Assembly (NCBI RefSeq): GCF_000686705.1 | Contig: NZ_KK366004.1 | Location: 430,364 to 494,363, forward strand | Reading direction: 5' to 3' | Origin: Clostridium hydrogeniformans DSM 21757 | GTDB lineage: Bacteria; Bacillota; Clostridia; Clostridiales; Clostridiaceae | DNA length: 64,000 nt | In this document: piece after piece, positions 40,032 to 50,100 of the stretch | How positions within the stretch are numbered: position 1 is the stretch's first letter | Layout: the number at the start of each line of letters is the position of its first letter | Program-made: the position numbers and the translations under genes | Notes under the pieces: generated by a model | What the model was told of the DNA's origin: nothing | The model's database searches: none | What the model saw: only the letters and a program-made list of their open reading frames with translations

Positions 40032-41117
40032 ATGATAAATAATGATAGTTTAAAGGAACAGGCTAAGAAACTTCCACAGGTTCCAGGGGTATATTTAATG
40101 AAGGATTCCCTGGGAAATATAATATATATTGGGAAGTCTAAAAGTCTTAGAAATAGAGTAATCCAATACTTTTATAATCTAAGCAATAGAACATCTAAAA
40201 TAGAAAAGCTAGTACTCAATATCCATAATTTTGATCACATAATCACAGATACTGAGTTAGATGCTCTTTTACTTGAATGTAACCTTATTAAAAAGATAAA
40301 ACCATCCTATAATAGTCTTATGAAAAATAATTCAAGATACTGTTATATAAAAATCAATTTAAATGATGAATATGGAGTGCCAGAGGTTGTTTTAGAAAAA
40401 GAAGAAGAGGATAGTTATTACTTTGGACCATATAGTTCACCTAATTTAGTTAAAGAAACACTAGGTAATATTTTTGAAGTTATGCCTTTTATAAGATGCT
40501 CTAAAAGTCCTTTAATAAGAAAAAGATGCCATGGAGTTAGTTTTTATCCTTGTAGAATAGTGTGTGAGGGAAGTTTAAAAAAAGAAGAATATAAAGATAA
40601 ATTAATTAAGCTAAAAGAACTTTTAAATAAGGAAAATGATGAATTTATAAAGAATTTAGAAAAGGATATGGAAGCTGAAGCTTTAACTTTAAATTTTGAA
40701 AGAGCAAAAATTATAAGAGATTCTATAAAAAACTTAGAAGCTTTGATGTCACTTCAGGGTATTATAAATCTTGCTGAGGGAATGAAGAACATAGTGGTAA
40801 TTAGTAAAATAGATGAAAGGTTTTTAAAATTATTCTGTATTAAAGGAAATAAAATTTTGTATATGGAGAAAATAGAGTCAGGAGAGTTTTATAAAAATAT
40901 AATGGGAGCTTCAATTAAAATAAAAAGTGTATTTTCAATTAGTAACGTAGAAGAAGTAAATTTAACTAAAGAGGATATTGATGAGGCTAATATAATATAT
41001 TCATATATAAAAAATAAAGATAATGACTTATTTTTCATTATGTTAGATGATAAGATAATAAAAAATACTAAAGCTATAAAAGAAGAAATTAATAAATCAA
41101 TTAAGTTAAGGAAATAA
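40032..41117 (+). CDS. UvrC-like GIY-YIG nuclease, short form
   Basis: 361 residues. N-terminal GIY-YIG domain with PGVYLMKDSLGNIIYIGKSKSL and the catalytic Glu in ALLLECNLIKK (about residue 82), then a UVR-like segment (AEALTLNFERAKIIRDSIKNLEAL, about 215-240) and a remnant of the following region. Full UvrC is about 600 residues with a C-terminal RNase H-like nuclease and HhH domains; both are absent. It may be a Cho-like single-incision nuclease or a reduced paralogue. Confidence 0.8.
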   Translation: MINNDSLKEQAKKLPQVPGVYLMKDSLGNIIYIGKSKSLRNRVIQYFYNLSNRTSKIEKLVLNIHNFDHIITDTELDALLLECNLIKKIKPSYNSLMKNNSRYCYIKINLNDEYGVPEVVLEKEEEDSYYFGPYSSPNLVKETLGNIFEVMPFIRCSKSPLIRKRCHGVSFYPCRIVCEGSLKKEEYKDKLIKLKELLNKENDEFIKNLEKDMEAEALTLNFERAKIIRDSIKNLEALMSLQGIINLAEGMKNIVVISKIDERFLKLFCIKGNKILYMEKIESGEFYKNIMGASIKIKSVFSISNVEEVNLTKEDIDEANIIYSYIKNKDNDLFFIMLDDKIIKNTKAIKEEINKSIKLRK

Positions 41118-41160
41118 AAACTATTTGCATTTATAAAAATTATATGTTAATATAATTCTT

Positions 41161-41525
41161 GCGAGTAAGCCAGACAATCGCCGCTGATGAAAGTCAGGGG
41201 AGGAAAGTCCGAGCTCCATAGGGCAGGGTGCTGGGTAACTCCCAGTGGAGGCGACTCTAAGGATAGTGCAACAGAGATATACCGCCAGAATGAAGATTCT
41301 TCATGAGATTAGCTTTTAGCTAACTGGTAAGGGTGGAAAGGGGAGGTAAGAGCTCACCAGCGCGTTGGCGACTTCGCGGCTATGTAAACCCCATCTGGAG
41401 CAAGACCGAATAGGATGGTATATGGGGCTGCCCGTCCCGCCATCGGGTGTGTCGCTGGAGCCTATTGGTAACAATAGGCCTAGATAGATGATTGTCTAAT
41501 ACAGAACTCGGCTTATAGGGTTATC
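41161..41525 (+). ncRNA. rnpB: RNase P RNA (type A)
   Basis: Catalytic RNA that processes tRNA 5' ends. The conserved 5' P4 sequence GAGGAAAGTCC (41200-41210) followed by GAGCTCCATAGGGCAGGGTGCTG, and the 3' partner ACAGAACTCGGCTTA (41501-41515), are unmistakable; TAAGCC near the 5' end pairs with GGCTTA near the 3' end (P1). The organisation is ancestral type A, not the Bacillus type B. A TATAAT at 41151-41156 is the likely -10. Exact ends are approximate. Confidence 0.95.
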
Positions 41526-41535
41526 TCGTCCATTG

Positions 41536-41570
41536 AAAACACTAGGTTTATGACTTAGTGTTTTTTATTT
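41536..41570 (+). terminator. Terminator of rnpB
   Basis: AAAACACTA and TAGTGTTTT around an 11-base loop, followed by TTATTTTG. Confidence 0.88.
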
Positions 41571-41600
41571 TGCCATTCTTTTGCCAGTCTAAAAAATTTT

Positions 41601-42131
41601 TTAGTAGAAAAAGACTAAATACCAAAAGAATAGAATATTAGGCACTACAGGAAATTTAAATAAGATTAGTAGTATAAAATATATAAAAAAGAGTAGAACA
41701 AAGATAGCTCTAACTTTTTTCCACGTGAGTGTGGTGTGTAAAAACACAAATTCATCTAAAGGACGCCATGCTTTAACATTGAAGGTTAAAGCATTGTCTT
41801 TTATAACTTCAGTGAACTCCCCATACAGTCTAATTCTCGTTACATGTAAGCTATTCATATCTAATTCACGAAATGGACAGAGTCCATTTATATAAATTTC
41901 ATCAGTTTTTATATCATTATTACTTAGGGTCTTAGCATATTCTAAAATTTTTTCTCTTCCTGAAGTTACAAGATATCCCCCACTGGATTGTGTATCATGT
42001 ATATCTACATATAAACCTTCATCATTTATTAATGTACTGGGTAATTTATAAGGTATAAATGGAAATAGAAGAATTAAAATAGCTAATGATAAAATAACTT
42101 TTTTAATATATTTTCTTTTTATTTTCTTCAT
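41601..42131 (-). CDS. Hypothetical membrane protein
   Basis: Unrecognised 176-residue protein. The start is taken at the ATG whose GGAGG lies nine bases upstream; an ATG at 42146 overlaps that site. One N-terminal membrane segment (about residues 9-25), an extracytoplasmic region (30-125, including GLYVDIHDTQSSGGYLVTSGREKI), then two hydrophobic segments at the C-terminus (about 128-176). Divergent from the hybrid kinase gene, from which it is separated by a 26-bp palindrome. Confidence 0.6.
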   Translation of the reverse strand: MKKIKRKYIKKVILSLAILILLFPFIPYKLPSTLINDEGLYVDIHDTQSSGGYLVTSGREKILEYAKTLSNNDIKTDEIYINGLCPFRELDMNSLHVTRIRLYGEFTEVIKDNALTFNVKAWRPLDEFVFLHTTLTWKKVRAIFVLLFFIYFILLILFKFPVVPNILFFWYLVFFY

Positions 42132-42197
42132 ATATAATGCCTCCATAATTATTACTTTACCATATTTAACAAAAGTGGAATAGTTATTCTATGAAAA

Positions 42198-42257
42198 TTA
42201 ATTCCTAAAAGAACTAAGTAATATAGTGATGTATTACTTAGTTCTTTTAGGAATTAA
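42198..42257. repeat. Perfect 26-bp palindrome in a divergent promoter region
   Basis: 42198-42223 is the exact reverse complement of 42232-42257, with the 8-base loop TAGTGATG. Arms contain CCTAAAAGAACTAAG. Genes on both sides point away, so it is not a terminator for either. It could be an operator, an RNA element in the kinase leader or a small mobile relic. Confidence 0.85.
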
Positions 42258-42439
42258 ATTGTTTTATTTGTAATATGTAAAGCAATGTAAATGTAGATAT
42301 GCAATAGTAAATGTAAATTTATTAAGTGGAAAAATAGAAAAATATTTGCAAATACTTGAAAAAAAATTATATTATGGTATATAGTATATATAAGTTATTT
42401 ATAAAAAATAATTATTGGCTACTTGAAGGAGTGACCTTT

Positions 42440-45400
42440 TTGATAAAAAAAGTATTAAAAGGAATTGTAATATTAATAATTATAACAATTCAAATTTTCC
42501 TGTTAGATCCTAGAATTTTTAAAGGAAAAATTTTTTTAAAGGGTGTACCTTTGGCGGAAAAAGGAAAATTAGATCTTTCAGAATGGAATTTTTTAAAGAA
42601 TGGGCATGTAAGATTAAATGGAGAATGGGAATTTTATGATAATGAAATTCTTACACCAGAAGATTTTAAGCAGGAAAAATATAAAAAAAATGATTCCGTA
42701 AAGTATGTTAATATATCATCAATAAGAAAAAGAAATACAGATAATGAAAGTATATTAAATAAAGGTATAGGAACATATAGATTAGTAATAAACATTAAAT
42801 CTTCAGCAGAACTTTTTGGGATTAAGGTAGAAAATATTAAAATGAGTAATAAGTTGTATGTTAATGAGGTTCTTGAGGGAAGTAGCGGAAATCCAGCCGA
42901 AAAACATAAGGGATACATTCCTCGAAATGTAACCTATAGCACTTATTTTAATGTTCAAGGGGACGAACTTGAAATAATTTTGCAAACAGCAAACTTTGAG
43001 TACTTTTTTGGGGGAGTTCCTTATGAAATAAATTTCGGGCTTATGAAAGATATTAAATTTATAACAATAGCAACTTCTTCTTTAGAATTAACAGCAGCAT
43101 TATTAGTAGTTTTGATTGCAATTTATCATTTAAATATATATTTAATGATGAAAAAGGATAAAAGTTTTTTATATTTAAGTATATGCTTTTTGATGTTTTC
43201 AGTAATATTTCTTTTAAATGGAGAAAAATTGTTGTTACAAGTATTCCCGTTAATTCCTTTTAAGGTAAGTTCTAAGGCTATACATTTTTTGATTTCTTTA
43301 ACAATGATTCCACTATCATTAATTATAAAACATCTTAATAAGAATATACTTACACATAATATATTTAAAATAGTAAATATATTATGTGTATGCTTTGCGA
43401 TTATATCTTTAATATCTATATATCCTATATCTTCTTATTTAAATATAGGTTTATTTATTTTTATAATATCTTTTTTAATAGTAGTAATTATAAGATTAAT
43501 TATAGTATATGTAAAAAAACAATACGGACCTTTAAGAAAGGAAGGGAATCTACTTCTACTAAAATCTATAGTATGTTTATGTTTATGTATAGGTAGCAAT
43601 TATATATATATTTTTGGACTTATTAACTCTACTATAATAGGATCCACAGCATTTCTTTTAGGCATAATATTTACAGTTAATACTTTATCATATAGATTTG
43701 CAGTAGCCTATGATGATATGGAAAAAATGTCAAAAAAACTTATACAAATGAATAAAGTAAAAGATGAGTTTATAGATAGAACATCCTACGAACTAAAAGC
43801 ACCTTTATATGGAATAGTCAATATATCTGAAACTATGATTAAGAGCAATAGAACATATTTAGAAGAAAAGGATATTAAAGATATTATGCTTATAAACAAT
43901 ATAGCAGTAGGGTTAACTAATATTATAAATGATACTTTAGATATAACTTTAGTAAAAAATAAACAGTTAAAACTTGAGTTATCTTTGATAGATATTAAGG
44001 TTTGTGTGGATTTAGTTATATTATCTTTTAAACATATAATACAAAATAGAAATATAAAATTTAATAATAATATAAAGGAATCAATAATGATAGTAGCAGA
44101 TGAAGATAGGGTAAGACAAAGTATATTTCATATTATTAGTAATTGTATTAATAATATGAGAGGATGTACCATAGAAATAAGTGTAAAAAAAGATGATAAA
44201 TTAGTTAACATAATAATAGAATATTTAGGGGATAGAATATTAAACGATGAACAGGAATATATTCCCAAAAACTACAAAGATGTAAATCTAGTAGGTGCTA
44301 CCTTAGGTTTAGATTTAGCTTATAAATTAGCAGATTTAATGAAGGGAAAAATATATTTAGAGTGGTCAGAGATAAATAAGGCAAATAGGTTTATCTTTTC
44401 ATTACCTTATTCAGAAGAAAAAAATAGATTATATAAGATGAACAATAGAGAAGATAGTCAATCCTTTAATATCCCATATTTAATTGATGAGAGTAAAATA
44501 GAAAATAAAAAAGAGAAAAAAGATACAATTTTGATAGTAGATGATGAAATATTTAACATTCAAACTCTTTTAAATATACTCAGTAGAGAAGAATATAATG
44601 TTTTGACAGCTTTATCAGGGAAAGAGGCTTTTAAAAAGATAGAGGATAATAAAATTGATTTAGTAGTAGTAGATTTGATGATGCCAGAAATTTCAGGAAT
44701 AGATGTATGTAAAAAAATAAGAGAAAAGTATTCTCTTATAGAACTACCTATATTAATATCAACATTAAAAAACACTAATTACGATTTAATTTTAGGGTTT
44801 GATGCAGGAGCAAATGATTTTATAACTAAACCTTTTGAAGAAAAAGAAATAATTTCTAGAGTAAGAAACTTAATTCAAATGAAAAAAGCCATGGAAGAAG
44901 CTTTAAAGAATGAATTAGCTTTTCTACAGGCACAAATAAAACCACATTTTTTATTTAATACAATAAGCACTATAATATTTTTCTGTTATAAAGATAATGA
45001 AAAAGCAGCTAAATTACTTACAAATTTTAGTGTGTATCTAAGACAAGCTTTTGATATAAATAATAGAACTATGATTGTACCATTAAGTAAAGAGCTTGAA
45101 ATGGTAAATGCATATTTAGAGATAGAAAAAGCTAGATTTGGGGATAAAATTAAAGTGGAATACTATATACCAAATGAATTAAGGAAGAAAAAGATACCAT
45201 CCTTGTCTATTCAACCTTTAGTAGAAAATTCCGTAAAACATGGTATTTGTAAAAAAAACCATGGGGGAACTATATATATTCTTGTTAATGAAGAAAACAA
45301 TGTTCTTAATATTATAGTAAGGGATACTGGTATTGGAATGTCAGAAAAGCAAGTTGATGAATTGAAAAATATAGAAAGTAAAAAAGCTGGGGTAGGATTC

Positions 45401-45505
45401 TATAATGTAAGTAGAAGAATTAAAAAATTAAGTAATGCAGATATAGATATTTATAGTAAGGAAGGACAGGGAACAACAGTATCTATATTTATTAAAGAGC
45501 TATGA
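42440..45505 (+). CDS. Hybrid sensor kinase: degenerate HisKA module, receiver, LytS-type kinase
   Basis: 1021 residues from TTG 42440, correctly spaced after GAAGGAGTGA. Order: one membrane segment (about 8-25), an extracellular jelly-roll-like region as in 7TMR-DISM sensors (30-205), seven membrane helices (210-410), a HisKA-like region where the H-box reads TSYELKAPL (Tyr at about residue 450 in place of His), a HATPase remnant lacking the DxGxG box, a receiver domain with Asp in VVVDLMMP (about 745), then a second kinase of LytS type with QIKPHFLFN (His about 836), QPLVENSVKHG and RDTGIGM. Followed by a SARP-like response regulator. Confidence 0.88.
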   Translation: MIKKVLKGIVILIIITIQIFLLDPRIFKGKIFLKGVPLAEKGKLDLSEWNFLKNGHVRLNGEWEFYDNEILTPEDFKQEKYKKNDSVKYVNISSIRKRNTDNESILNKGIGTYRLVINIKSSAELFGIKVENIKMSNKLYVNEVLEGSSGNPAEKHKGYIPRNVTYSTYFNVQGDELEIILQTANFEYFFGGVPYEINFGLMKDIKFITIATSSLELTAALLVVLIAIYHLNIYLMMKKDKSFLYLSICFLMFSVIFLLNGEKLLLQVFPLIPFKVSSKAIHFLISLTMIPLSLIIKHLNKNILTHNIFKIVNILCVCFAIISLISIYPISSYLNIGLFIFIISFLIVVIIRLIIVYVKKQYGPLRKEGNLLLLKSIVCLCLCIGSNYIYIFGLINSTIIGSTAFLLGIIFTVNTLSYRFAVAYDDMEKMSKKLIQMNKVKDEFIDRTSYELKAPLYGIVNISETMIKSNRTYLEEKDIKDIMLINNIAVGLTNIINDTLDITLVKNKQLKLELSLIDIKVCVDLVILSFKHIIQNRNIKFNNNIKESIMIVADEDRVRQSIFHIISNCINNMRGCTIEISVKKDDKLVNIIIEYLGDRILNDEQEYIPKNYKDVNLVGATLGLDLAYKLADLMKGKIYLEWSEINKANRFIFSLPYSEEKNRLYKMNNREDSQSFNIPYLIDESKIENKKEKKDTILIVDDEIFNIQTLLNILSREEYNVLTALSGKEAFKKIEDNKIDLVVVDLMMPEISGIDVCKKIREKYSLIELPILISTLKNTNYDLILGFDAGANDFITKPFEEKEIISRVRNLIQMKKAMEEALKNELAFLQAQIKPHFLFNTISTIIFFCYKDNEKAAKLLTNFSVYLRQAFDINNRTMIVPLSKELEMVNAYLEIEKARFGDKIKVEYYIPNELRKKKIPSLSIQPLVENSVKHGICKKNHGGTIYILVNEENNVLNIIVRDTGIGMSEKQVDELKNIESKKAGVGFYNVSRRIKKLSNADIDIYSKEGQGTTVSIFIKEL

Positions 45506-45682
45506 TTAAAGTATTTTTATTAAAAAGTAAAGGTGTTTATATATTTTTTTATTTACTATTAAGGAAAAATGGTGCACTAACAAGTTATTTTGAAAGTGTA
45601 TTATATTTTTGATTTAAGATATAGGATAATATTTAATTAATTATTTTTCATATGTTTATTGTGTTTATGGGAGATGAAAGTA

Positions 45683-46801
45683 ATGAGAACTATAATTATA
45701 GATGATGAAGAACCAGTGCTACAGCTGATGAAGATTATCATGAGGAAAAATAAACATTTAGATATAGTTGGAGAATTCACCGATTCTAAAAAAGCTCTAG
45801 AAGGTATATTAAAGCTTTTGCCGGATGTTGTTTTTATAGATATAGAAATGCCATGTATGGATGGAATAGAACTAGCTAATAAAATTTTGGAGTTCGATGA
45901 GAATATACAAATAGTTTTTGTAACTGCCTATGAAAAATATGCTTTAGAAGCATTTAAAGTTAATGCAGTAAATTATATTTTAAAACCTATTATAGAGAAG
46001 GAATTAAATGCAACTGTAAAAAGACTACTAAGAAATTATAGCGTAAGAGTGGATGATTTTATAGAAAATAAAAGTAATAAAATTTTATCATTGGGAACTT
46101 TTAAGGTTTATGGAAAAAAGGATAAACTAATAAGTTGGTCAACTGCAAAAGTACAAGAGTTATTTGCATATTTTGTATATATGAGGGGAGAAGAGATTGA
46201 TAAATGGATACTTTGTGATATACTTTGGCCAGATTATTTACCTAAGAAAGCAGAGCATAATTTACACAGTACAATATATAGACTAAAAGCGTCTCTTAAA
46301 AGTGTAGATATAGAAAATGTAGTTAAATATAGAAAAGGAAAATATAGCATAGACTTGAATAATTTTAATTGTGACAGTTGGGAATTTGAAAACTTTATTA
46401 AAGATAATCCAATAGTAAATGAGGAAAATATAGAGAGTTATGATAAAAGTATAGAATTATATAAAGGTAGATTATTTGGAGATGAAGGTTATACATGGAG
46501 TATAGAATTAAGTGAGAAACTTGGATTATATTATTTAGAGGGTATAAAAAATATAGCTATATATTATATGGGAAAAAACTCTTATAATACATCAGAGAAA
46601 TACTTAAAGAAAGTTATTAAAGAAGATCCTTTTAATGAAAAAAACAATGAATTAATGATGAAGCTATATTTTGATAGTGGGAGTAAGGTAAATTTAGTTA
46701 ATTGCTATAGAAATCTAAAAAAGTTATTGAAGGATGAGCTTGATATATCACCTAAAGTCTCCACTATAAAACTTTATAATGAATTAATATCTAATTTATA
46801 A
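45683..46801 (+). CDS. Response regulator with SARP-like winged helix and BTAD output
   Basis: 372 residues from ATG 45683, nine bases after GGGAG. Receiver domain (1-120; DD at 7-8, phosphoacceptor Asp at 53 in VFIDIEMP, Lys in ILKPI). Then a winged-helix transcriptional domain (about 130-225; GTFKVYGKKDKLISWSTAKVQELFAYFV, LHSTIYRLKASL) and a helical BTAD region (230-370, ending LKKLLKDELDISPKVSTIKLYN). This is the layout of SARP-family activators fused to a receiver. It follows the hybrid kinase and precedes the adhesin, and probably controls it. Confidence 0.88.
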   Translation: MRTIIIDDEEPVLQLMKIIMRKNKHLDIVGEFTDSKKALEGILKLLPDVVFIDIEMPCMDGIELANKILEFDENIQIVFVTAYEKYALEAFKVNAVNYILKPIIEKELNATVKRLLRNYSVRVDDFIENKSNKILSLGTFKVYGKKDKLISWSTAKVQELFAYFVYMRGEEIDKWILCDILWPDYLPKKAEHNLHSTIYRLKASLKSVDIENVVKYRKGKYSIDLNNFNCDSWEFENFIKDNPIVNEENIESYDKSIELYKGRLFGDEGYTWSIELSEKLGLYYLEGIKNIAIYYMGKNSYNTSEKYLKKVIKEDPFNEKNNELMMKLYFDSGSKVNLVNCYRNLKKLLKDELDISPKVSTIKLYNELISNL

Positions 46802-46829
46802 ACAGAGAAGTAAACTTCTCTGTTTTTTT
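46799..46829 (+). terminator. Terminator after the response regulator
   Basis: AACAGAGAAG and CTTCTCTGTT around a 4-base loop followed by TTTTTTT; overlaps the stop codon. Confidence 0.9.
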
Positions 46830-46953
46830 ATACAATCAATTAAAAATATTATTTTTAATTGATAAAAGAATAAGATAAGCATAAATACTTTGATATGGAA
46901 ATAATTAGAAAATAAAAGTCTCTATTTGATATAGATATAAAATTATAATAAAT

Positions 46954-46985
46954 AGTTTGTGAGAAGTTTGTGAGGGACATATATT
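46954..46985 (+). promoter_or_regulatory. Tandem direct repeats with -10 element, candidate SARP-type activator site
   Basis: AGTTTGTGAG occurs at 46954-46963 and again at 46965-46974, an 11-base period (one helical turn). A TATATT follows at 46980-46985. No TTGACA-like -35 is present. SARP activators bind direct repeats of 11-bp period that end about 8 bp from the -10 and replace the -35; this matches, and a SARP-like regulator gene lies just upstream. Confidence 0.5.
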
Positions 46986-47132
46986 ATCATTAGATGGTAA
47001 AGTTACACTTAAATGAGAAAAATTATAAACTTATTATTTATTCTATACTAATTAGGTGTAGTTTTCTAAATTATTATTTAGGGGTGAGGAGATAAATATA
47101 CTAAAACAATAAGGACTAAAGGGGGGGAGAAA

Positions 47133-50100
47133 ATGAGAAAAAAAAGATTTTCTACAATTTCATTTTTACTTGCTTTATTTATGCAGTTTTCAATGATTAC
47201 ACCTACTGTAAAAGCTAAAGCAGCAGATCTCACAGACAAGATAAAGTTCATTACTGGAATAAAACTAACAGATGGAAAGGGTAATCCCATTAATGAATCT
47301 AATCCAATTAAAAAGAATGCAGAAGTCATACTAAATTATACCTTTGCAGTTGAAAATGTAACTACAGTAAAAAAGGGGGATAAGTATGTTATAAATATCC
47401 CAAAGGAAATACAAATAATAAAGAATTCTACTTTTCCATTAAATTTGGAAGATGGCAGTGATTCTGTGGGTGAATGTACCATAGATACTAATGGAAAAGC
47501 AACTATAGTTTTTTCTGATTATTTAGAGAAGAATTCTAATGTATCAGGATATTTTTATGTTCATACTTGGTTTGATGAGAGTCAAATAGGTAATGAAAAT
47601 CCTACTCCTATTGTATTTGATCTTGGAGGAAATTCAGAGCCAGTTATAATTAATGTGAATTTTGAACAGCCCGAAACTCCAAAAGCATCTATTTATAAAG
47701 AAGGAGCATATAATGCTTCTAAGAATGAAATTACTTGGAAAGTAACAGTAAATCCTGAGAATGTTAAGGTGAGTAATGGGAAAATTGTGGACATGATACA
47801 AGAAGGACAAGAATTTATTCCGGGATCTGTTAAGATTAATGGAAAAGACGCAAGTAATGAGAGTTACAATTATGATGGACAAAACAAAAAACTCACTTAT
47901 AACTTTCAAGATGTTATTAATACAATGCAAACAATAACATTTAAAACTAAGATTATAGATCCTAAAGCCTTAGGAAAGGAAGGGACTGTAACTTATCAAA
48001 AAAATACAGCAACCTTAAGTTATGATAAAGTTACTAAGGTTTCAAATGAAGCATCAGTTAGAGTTGAAACAGATTATATAAATAAGAGTGGTAGTTATGA
48101 TCCATTGACAAAAAGAATAAATTGGATAATTAATGTAAATAACAATGCTCAGCGTATTACTAATGCAGTAGTAACAGATAATATTCCAGAAGGGCTTAAA
48201 TTTACAGAAGGTTCTGTTAAGTTAGATGGAGTTGAAAGTAACAGCTACAAATTAGAAGGACCAAAACTTATATATACTTTTCAAAATGAAATTAATGAAC
48301 CACATAAAATTACTTTTTCAACAGATGTGGTGGATCCAGATGCTTATAATTCAAATGCTTCCAAAGAATATAAAAATATAGCTACTCTCACAGGAGATGG
48401 TGTACCAGAGAATACATCAGACTCAAAGGGAGTAGGAGTTCCTACTAGTCTTATAACTAAACAGGGGGTAAATTACAATCCTTCTACTGGAGAAATAACA
48501 TGGAAAGTTACAGTGAATAATAATAAAATACCTATAATCAATGGATTGGTTACAGATGACATTGACTTGGGACAAGAATATGTAGATGGTTCTGCAGAAA
48601 TAAAAGAGGGAACAGAAAAAGGTTCTTTTAATTATGTGAAAGCAGAACTAAATGACAAGCAGAAGACTGGAACTTTGACATATAACTTCAATGATACTAT
48701 AAAAGAAATTCATACCATAACTTTTAAAACAAGAGTAACAGATCCTAAGATATACGCTGGAAACAGTAATAAAAATTATTATAATACAGTAAAATTAACT
48801 GGAGATAATATAAAAGAATCTAAGGACAGAGGAACACAAAATGTACAAAGCTATGTTATGGAGAAAATTAGTAATGGGTTTGACTATGTAAGTAGAGAAT
48901 TTACTTGGCAAATCATAGTAAATAGAAATAAAATGCATCTAAAAAATGCTTATGTTTTAGATATTATAAATGATGGACAGGAATTTGTAGATAATTCTGT
49001 AACAATTAATGGCAAAAGTGCAGATAAGAAAGATTACTCCTATGATAATGAGAAAAAGACATTAAGATATAATTTTCTAAGGGAAATTAATGATTATCAA
49101 GTAATAACATTTAAGACTAAGCTTAAAGATATTTCAGATTTATCAACAAATGGTGAAAAACAGTATAAAAATACTGGAACTCTTATTCATGATTTAGTGC
49201 CAGGTGGGGTAGAGAGTACTGGAACAGCAAAAGTAAAAAATACTTTAGTTAATAAAAGTGCTATTTACACAATGGGAAATTCTTATATTGATTGGAATGT
49301 GACAATTAATTCAAACAAAATTCCATTGAAGGATGCTTCTATAATAGATGTACTTCAAGAAGGATTAGAGCTTGACACCACATCGGTACAGTTATTCAAG
49401 CAAACATTAAGTAGTAATGGAACGTTAGTAAAAGGTGAGGAAGTAGCTTTAAATAAAAATAATGTAAAATATGATGCAAATAATAGAGAATTCACTTTTA
49501 TATTACCTAGTTTAACTGAAGAAGCTTATCTTTTGAGTTTTAGAACTAATGTAACAGATAAATCAAAATCACCATTCACCAATTCAGTTTCCTTTAAAGG
49601 ACAAGGTATAAAGGAGAATTCCACAGTGTCTAATATTAATGTGAAGTTCCAAGAAACAGGTGGAGGCGGAGTTGGTGCCACTGGAAGTATTAAAGTTATA
49701 AAAGTGGATAAGGAAAATCCTTCTAAAAAGTTAAAAGGTGCTGTTTTTGAACTATTGGATAAATATGATAATGTGATAAAAGTTTCAAAGCCAACAGGAG
49801 ATAATGGGGAAGTTCTATTTGACAAGTTAAAGTTTGATATAGATTACTCTATAAGGGAATCTGTGGCTCCAATAGGATATAAATTAAGCGATGAGGTGTA
49901 TCCATTCCAACTTAAAAATTCCAGTGATAAAAAAGATATAGTATATAATTATGTAAATGATAAAATCATTGGAGAAATAGAATTTTATAAAAATGAAGAG
50001 GACAATAAACCACTTAAAGGTGCAGAATTTAAAATTTACAAAGAGGAAGATAGTAAGTTTGAAAATCCTTTAAGTAATGCAGTAAGTGACGAAAAGGGAC

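Noticed and set aside
42198-42257. Palindrome as an intrinsic terminator
   Set aside because: Flanking genes are divergent, so neither would end there.
46954-46974. Direct repeats as the start of a CRISPR array
   Set aside because: Only two 10-base units one base apart; no spacers and no cas genes.
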